Positions 5,858-9,236 of a stretch of DNA of 9,236 nt are shown piece by piece. Position numbers and translations under genes: made by a program. The notes under the pieces are model-generated. The model did no database searches and had not been told where the DNA came from. It saw nothing but the letters and a program-made list of their open reading frames with translations. Origin of the DNA: Acidobacteriota bacterium (GTDB lineage Bacteria; Acidobacteriota; Vicinamibacteria; Vicinamibacterales; UBA2999); NCBI GenBank assembly GCA_013140955.1, contig JABFRY010000267.1, positions 1 to 9,236 of the forward strand. Reading direction: 5' to 3'. Each line of letters begins with the position of its first letter. Positions within the stretch are counted from its first letter, which is position 1.

Positions 5858-5900
5858 GCCTGCGCACAGGCGAGGCCGCTACGATCGCGCGAAGGCGATC
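5858..5900 (-). terminator. Tandem hairpins after the amidohydrolase gene
   Basis: Eight bases past the amidohydrolase stop on the minus strand, GATCGC (5895-5900 and 5883-5888) forms a perfect 6-bp stem with a six-base loop. A second 5-bp stem, GCCTG/CAGGC, lies at 5858-5871. Neither is followed by a T tract. They may mark the transcript end or protect its 3' end; the position is the main support. Confidence 0.35.
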
Positions 5901-5908
5901 AGCGGGCG

Positions 5909-7159
5909 CTACCGCGATGCGCGCTTGTCCACCAGCACGCTGCCGCCCTTGATCGTGACCTGGACGTTCAGGAAGTCCCAGTAGCCATTGAGCGGCGTCC
6001 CGCCCAGGGGGTTGCCACCCAGCAGCACGATGTCGGCGATCTTGCCCGCCTCGAGCGTGCCGAGGTCGTCGGCCATGTTGACCCACGACGCACTGTTGGG
6101 GCCCAGCACCTTGACGAGGTCGACCGGCGAGAACATCAGGCCCAGCACCCGCAGCTCCTGCGCGAGGCCCCATGCCGGCAGGTAGCCGGTATCGGTGCAG
6201 TACCCGTACACGACGCCGTTGTCGAACAGGGTGCGCCCGTTCACGGCCTTGTAGCCGGCCTCCCGGCCGCGGCCTTCCCCGTCGATGATGGCGTCGGGCC
6301 ACTTCCCGCCGTCCCGGAACGTGGGCACGTTCTCCTGGTTGAACACGTTGAAGACGGGGGCGCCGAACCCCGTGCACGAGGACACCTGCGTGCCGGCGGC
6401 CCTCGCCAGCTGCGCATCGGCGTCGGACAGCCACTCGAAGTGCGGGGTGTGCACCAGCTTCGGAACGCCGATCCCGACCGCGGCGCGCATGGCGACGACG
6501 CTGGCGGCATGGATGGCCACGTCCACGCCCACCTTCTTGCCTTCGTCGATGGCCGCGGCGAGCGCCGCCAGCTGTCTCGGATCGGGCATGAACGAGTTGA
6601 CGTTCACCTCGCCGGTGAAGTGAATGTCTGCGGCCGCCATCCGGCGAATCAGTTCGCGCGCCGCCTCTGGCGTCGGGTTCTGCCCGAGTTGGAGCGGCGC
6701 CGACGGGATGATGCGCGGCCCCGCCATCTGTCCGTCGGCGATCGCCTTCCGGAGCGCCACCACGGGTTCGGCGGCACCGCCAGCCGACATCAGCGTGGTG
6801 TAGCCGGCGTCCAGGAACTCCCGCATACGGGTAGGCGCATCGTTCCTCAGCCATGCATCGGCGCCACCCGCGCCCGCGCCGCGACCACCCGGCACGATGT
6901 GACGATGAGCGTCGATGTAGCCGGCGATGGCCGTCAGTCCCCGGCCGTCGAGCGCCGGCACGCCGGGAGCCGCGACATCGCCGGCCGAGGCGGAGACAAT
7001 GCGACCGCCGCGAACGAGAATCGTGCCCTGCTCGATGACCTGGCCCGTCCCGACGATGATGCGGACGTTGGTGACGGCCAGATCCTGGGCGACGAGGCTG
7101 GACGCCGCCGCCAGCGTGAGCAGGCATGCCAGCAGAACATGGCGCAGGAGAGTGTGCAT
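5909..7159 (-). CDS. Secreted metal-dependent amidohydrolase (imidazolonepropionase-like)
   Basis: A 416-residue hydrolase of the amidohydrolase superfamily. Residues 1-24 are a signal peptide (LLRHVLLACLLTLAAASSLV, then A-Q), so it is exported. The N-terminal beta-sandwich part contains ILVRGGRIVS. The first metal motif is IDAHRH with H85 and H87. Further likely ligands are E184 in FTGEV, H217 in VAIHAAS, H237 in LVHTPH and D323 in CTDTGY. The C-terminal GTLEAGKIADIVLLGGNPL is the usual superfamily ending. The substrate is unknown; relatives cleave cyclic amides, peptides or prolidase-type dipeptides. ATG 7159 is preceded by GGAG only one base away, too close for normal use, while TATAGA lies nine bases upstream. 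It is last in a same-strand series with the DUF6982-like gene 51 bp upstream, and it likely has its own promoter. Confidence 0.9.
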   Translation of the reverse strand: MHTLLRHVLLACLLTLAAASSLVAQDLAVTNVRIIVGTGQVIEQGTILVRGGRIVSASAGDVAAPGVPALDGRGLTAIAGYIDAHRHIVPGGRGAGAGGADAWLRNDAPTRMREFLDAGYTTLMSAGGAAEPVVALRKAIADGQMAGPRIIPSAPLQLGQNPTPEAARELIRRMAAADIHFTGEVNVNSFMPDPRQLAALAAAIDEGKKVGVDVAIHAASVVAMRAAVGIGVPKLVHTPHFEWLSDADAQLARAAGTQVSSCTGFGAPVFNVFNQENVPTFRDGGKWPDAIIDGEGRGREAGYKAVNGRTLFDNGVVYGYCTDTGYLPAWGLAQELRVLGLMFSPVDLVKVLGPNSASWVNMADDLGTLEAGKIADIVLLGGNPLGGTPLNGYWDFLNVQVTIKGGSVLVDKRASR

Positions 7160-7162
7160 GCT

Positions 7163-7184
7163 CCGAAGTCTATAGCAGCTTCGG
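7163..7184. promoter_or_regulatory. Inverted repeat over the amidohydrolase -10
   Basis: CCGAAG (7163-7168) and CTTCGG (7179-7184) are perfect 6-bp arms separated by ten bases. Those ten bases contain the -10-like TATAGA. The placement suits an operator, but no regulator gene is adjacent. In the transcript the site would be split by the start point, so it is not an RNA hairpin. Confidence 0.35.
7169..7177 (-). promoter_or_regulatory. Extended -10 promoter of the amidohydrolase gene
   Basis: On the minus strand TGC-TATAGA gives the TGn extended -10 plus a hexamer 4 of 6 to TATAAT. No clear -35 is present, which extended -10 promoters tolerate. The hexamer ends nine bases before ATG 7159, leaving a leader of only about two to three bases. 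Confidence 0.45.
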
Positions 7185-7210
7185 GCGTGCTGGCGCGCGG
7201 GCGAGTCGAC

Positions 7211-7621
7211 TCAGGCGCCGGTGACGTCGGCCACGGCCAGGGCGACGACGAACACCTTCTCGTTGTTGCTGAAGGGGTCGCCCGGGAAGAGGAAGAAGCC
7301 GGTGCGGGACGGGTGGTAGGTGAGGCTCGTGCCGACCAGTTCCTCGCCGTCTGTGAAGCGCACGCGGATGCGGCGGCCGGCGGCGGCCTTGAGGAACTCC
7401 CGGCGCTCCGAGTAGTCGGGCTCGCCGTCGAAGTCCTTCACGAAGAAGAGCGCCTTCAGCTCCGACACGCGCACGTGGCGCGCCTGCGGCTCGACCGAGG
7501 CGTCGTGCGGGGTCAGCGCGAACGCGTCCCTCGTGGGATCGAAATTCTGCGCAAAGCCTTTGGTCATGCGGCCGTCCACGTAGCGGGCCACGACCTTCGC
7601 CGAGTGGGCTGCTGCACCCAT
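7211..7621 (-). CDS. DUF6982-like hypothetical protein
   Basis: A 136-residue soluble protein with no signal peptide. It matches a family I remember as DUF6982, of unknown function. Recognisable blocks: KVVARYVDGRMTKGFAQNFD (9-28), where a short basic strand leads to a polar turn; ELKALFFVKDFDGEPDY, the most characteristic block; RIRVRFTDGEELVGTSL; and HPSRTGFFLFPGDPFSNNEK before VFVVALAV. The two repeated D-G-x-x-x-x-G strands suggest two small beta-barrel or PilZ/SH3-like lobes, an inference from pattern. ATG 7621 places the family start at residue 9. The Shine-Dalgarno is weak. It lies between the Cache protein gene and the amidohydrolase gene on the same strand; no functional link is evident. 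Confidence 0.8.
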   Translation of the reverse strand: MGAAAHSAKVVARYVDGRMTKGFAQNFDPTRDAFALTPHDASVEPQARHVRVSELKALFFVKDFDGEPDYSERREFLKAAAGRRIRVRFTDGEELVGTSLTYHPSRTGFFLFPGDPFSNNEKVFVVALAVADVTGA

Positions 7622-7701
7622 GGCGACATCATCGGCCGCGCACGTCGACGCTTGAATGCCGGAGGCCTCGCGGACCCCCGGGCCCGGTCGCGCTAAGAGT
7701 G

Positions 7702-7720
7702 GGCGCGCGAGGGGCGCGCC
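7702..7720 (-). terminator. GC-rich hairpin downstream of the Cache-protein gene
   Basis: GGCGCGC (7702-7708) and GCGCGCC (7714-7720) form a perfect 7-bp stem with a five-base loop. On the minus strand it lies 54 bases after the Cache gene stop and is followed by CACTCTTAG, only weakly T-containing. It could terminate that transcript before the DUF6982-like gene. Nothing else notable lies in 7622-7773. Confidence 0.4.
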
Positions 7721-7773
7721 TCAGCTGACGCGTGCAACGCCTGTTCCTAGATCCCCGTGCCCCGAAGCCGCCG

Positions 7774-9236
7774 TCACGGCGCGGGTGCAGGGCGCAACTG
7801 CTCTGTGACGGGTTGCTGCTCGGCCCTGAGCACGGCGCGCACGATGCCGATGATGTCTCCGTCGGGATCGTCTGGATCCAGGACCGGCAGGTGTACCGCC
7901 TGCGCGTTCCCGCCCACGCTCTCATCGAACTCGACAGGCCCGGTGTAGGCCGCGCGGCTCTCCCGCGTGTTCTGCCACCAGACTTCGTCGGCCTGGTAGT
8001 AGTCGCTCGTCGTGTTCGACTGGCACACGTTGACGCCACGACGGTCAGTGATGAACACCTCCACCAGGCCGCCAATGTCGTTCTTGAGGCTGGCCAGCGC
8101 CAGCGAGCAGTTCCTTGACTGGACCGACTGGATCACCGCAGCGTCTCCGTCGCGCCAGCGCCCGTCGATCTCGTCGATTTCCGCCTGAGTGAGTGACCTG
8201 GCGTTGCTGGCGTCGAGCGCCTCGCGGTACACCGGATTCGATCGAATGGAGGCCTCCACCTCCGCTGCCCGGTCCGTCTCGATCTCGACGACCAGCCGGT
8301 ATGGCGCAACTGAACTCACGGCCACGACAGCCCGCTGCTGCTCTTCGGTTCCAGGCGTCTGGCGGAACCATGTCCGCAGTCGGGACCAGGTCAAGCGCGA
8401 CATGGCGCGGTCGTAGATCTGCGCCGTGCTCAGCTGCGCACCGAGCGAGCCGTTGGAGCCCGACCGGGCGGCGGACCACTCCGTAAAGGTATCGGCCACG
8501 ATCGCGTAGGTGCCGGGTGGAGGTTTCAACTGCTCGACATCGGCCGGCTCGCCGCGGACCTGTCCGAGCGTCGGGGGATCGTCCCTGAAGCGGTAGAACC
8601 GCTCACTGCTGTCCTGCCGCTGCAAGCCCACGAGACGAGGCGTCCCCAGCCCATCGCTCGGAATCTCATAGAAGAGCAGCACGAAATCCGTAGGAAGGTC
8701 CGAGGGAAGAGTCACCCTGATCGGCGCAGGGCTGGCGAGCGTCAGGGTGACCGCGGCCGGGACCGAGCTCAGGTCGAGCTCGCGGCGTCTCACCTTCGCA
8801 GTCGGGTCCTCCACGAAGTCCTTCGCAGCGTCCAGATTCTCGCTGACGCGCAACATGGGGGGGCCACCTATCAGGTCGATCGTCTGCTCGGCCAGGCCGA
8901 ACACCCATCCGGCACCGGCAAACACGTGCACGACCAGGAGGCCCATGGCCAGCTTGCCTCGCCACGTCATCGTGGAGTCGCCGCGGAACAACATGCGCCC
9001 GTCTCGGCGTGCCACCGCGAACGCCAGGCCGAAGACCGCCGGAAGCAGGAGAAGCCATACGTTCCTGATGTCGTCCGAGGATGCGGGCCCGTTCAGCCAT
9101 TCTCCCAGCGGAATCGAGAATCCCGTCCCGATGGACAGCGCGGCGATGCCGGTTCCCGCCCCGACGAGGAAGGCCGTGACTCCGGTGGCCACGGCGCCCC
9201 CCAGCTGCCCGGGCACGAGCGCCGTGGCCACCGGAG
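7774..9236 (-). CDS. Membrane protein with C-terminal Cache/PDC sensor domain (5' end outside the window)
   Basis: At least 485 residues are visible; the frame is open to the window edge, so the GTG at 9231 need not be the start. Counting from it, three hydrophobic segments lie near 10-42, 57-77 and 92-115. A large probably extracytoplasmic part follows. A beta-rich stretch near 130-215 (VTLTLASPAPIRVTLPSDL) precedes a Cache-like domain near 290-480. It is marked by the helical stretch with VEASIRSNPVYREAL, then VEVFITDRRGVNVCQSNTTS, the diagnostic SDYYQADEVWWQNT and the closing strand DIIGIVRAVLRAEQ. Cache domains bind small ligands outside the cell, usually in chemoreceptors or kinases. Here the protein ends right after the domain, with no HAMP, kinase or methyl-accepting part. 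Any output module would have to be in the unseen N terminus or a partner protein. Ligand unknown. Confidence 0.75.
   Translation of the reverse strand, partial: PVATALVPGQLGGAVATGVTAFLVGAGTGIAALSIGTGFSIPLGEWLNGPASSDDIRNVWLLLLPAVFGLAFAVARRDGRMLFRGDSTMTWRGKLAMGLLVVHVFAGAGWVFGLAEQTIDLIGGPPMLRVSENLDAAKDFVEDPTAKVRRRELDLSSVPAAVTLTLASPAPIRVTLPSDLPTDFVLLFYEIPSDGLGTPRLVGLQRQDSSERFYRFRDDPPTLGQVRGEPADVEQLKPPPGTYAIVADTFTEWSAARSGSNGSLGAQLSTAQIYDRAMSRLTWSRLRTWFRQTPGTEEQQRAVVAVSSVAPYRLVVEIETDRAAEVEASIRSNPVYREALDASNARSLTQAEIDEIDGRWRDGDAAVIQSVQSRNCSLALASLKNDIGGLVEVFITDRRGVNVCQSNTTSDYYQADEVWWQNTRESRAAYTGPVEFDESVGGNAQAVHLPVLDPDDPDGDIIGIVRAVLRAEQQPVTEQLRPAPAP

Larger units (their letters stand above)
5518..5908. 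other. Region without a secure gene
   Basis: About 390 bp between the nucleotidyltransferase stop and the convergent amidohydrolase stop. It holds the 34-codon ORF at 5528, a well-placed GAGGAG (5661-5666) before ATG 5673, a short coding-like tail in another frame ending at 5778, and two hairpins at 5858-5900. No RNA gene, insertion sequence or long intact ORF is supported. It looks like decayed sequence at the edge of the XRE/DUF6036 module. Confidence 0.6.

Noticed and set aside
5775..7127. Minus-strand 450-codon frame overlapping the amidohydrolase gene
   Set aside because: It is longer than the real gene but is Arg/Gly/His-rich without motifs; the other frame holds a signal peptide and all metal-ligand motifs.
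6440..7696. Plus-strand 418-codon open frame
   Set aside because: It is antisense to the amidohydrolase and DUF6982-like genes, with biased composition and no family features.
1..9236. CRISPR arrays, insertion sequences, integrase or transposase genes, rRNA genes
   Set aside because: No regularly spaced repeats, terminal inverted repeats with a transposase, recombinase motifs or rRNA segments were seen on reading both strands.

Overview
The window is high-GC bacterial DNA with dense coding and long antisense open frames that are shadows. The gene set suggests Acidobacteriota, perhaps the Vicinamibacteria: a TonB-dependent receptor with an N-terminal carboxypeptidase-regulatory-like domain, a secreted imidazolonepropionase-type amidohydrolase, a DUF6982-like protein and an XRE/DUF6036 pair. 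That placement is an inference from gene content, not a proof.

Layout. (1) 22-95: a tRNA-Gln (anticodon CTG) with encoded CCA. (2) 173-1466, plus strand: a near-consensus promoter with an operator-like palindrome, then a compact higB-higA-PRiA4_ORF3 gene string. An 11-bp copy of the tRNA 3' end recurs at 1525-1535, just past this string, so the cassette is bracketed by an att-like direct repeat although no integrase is visible. (3) 1625-4117, minus strand: a small exported Cys/His protein followed by a TonB-dependent receptor, together resembling a metal-related outer-membrane locus. (4) 4265-5517, plus strand: a perfect AT-rich palindrome at the start of an XRE regulator gene that overlaps a DUF6036-type nucleotidyltransferase gene, forming a toxin-antitoxin-like module. 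(5) 5518-5908: about 390 bp without a secure gene, holding a 34-codon ORF and what may be a frameshifted small gene. (6) 5909-9236, minus strand: in transcription order, a membrane-anchored Cache-domain protein (5' end outside the window), a DUF6982-like protein and a secreted amidohydrolase.

Two different small HTH-regulated modules (higBA with PRiA4_ORF3, and XRE/DUF6036) flank the receptor locus, so this is an accessory-rich stretch next to a tRNA. At four gene starts (higB, the small Cys/His gene, the XRE gene and the amidohydrolase) a TATA-like -10 hexamer ends only 6-9 nt before the start codon with no usable Shine-Dalgarno. This suggests leaderless or near-leaderless transcripts. By contrast higA and the TonB receptor have clear Shine-Dalgarno sequences.
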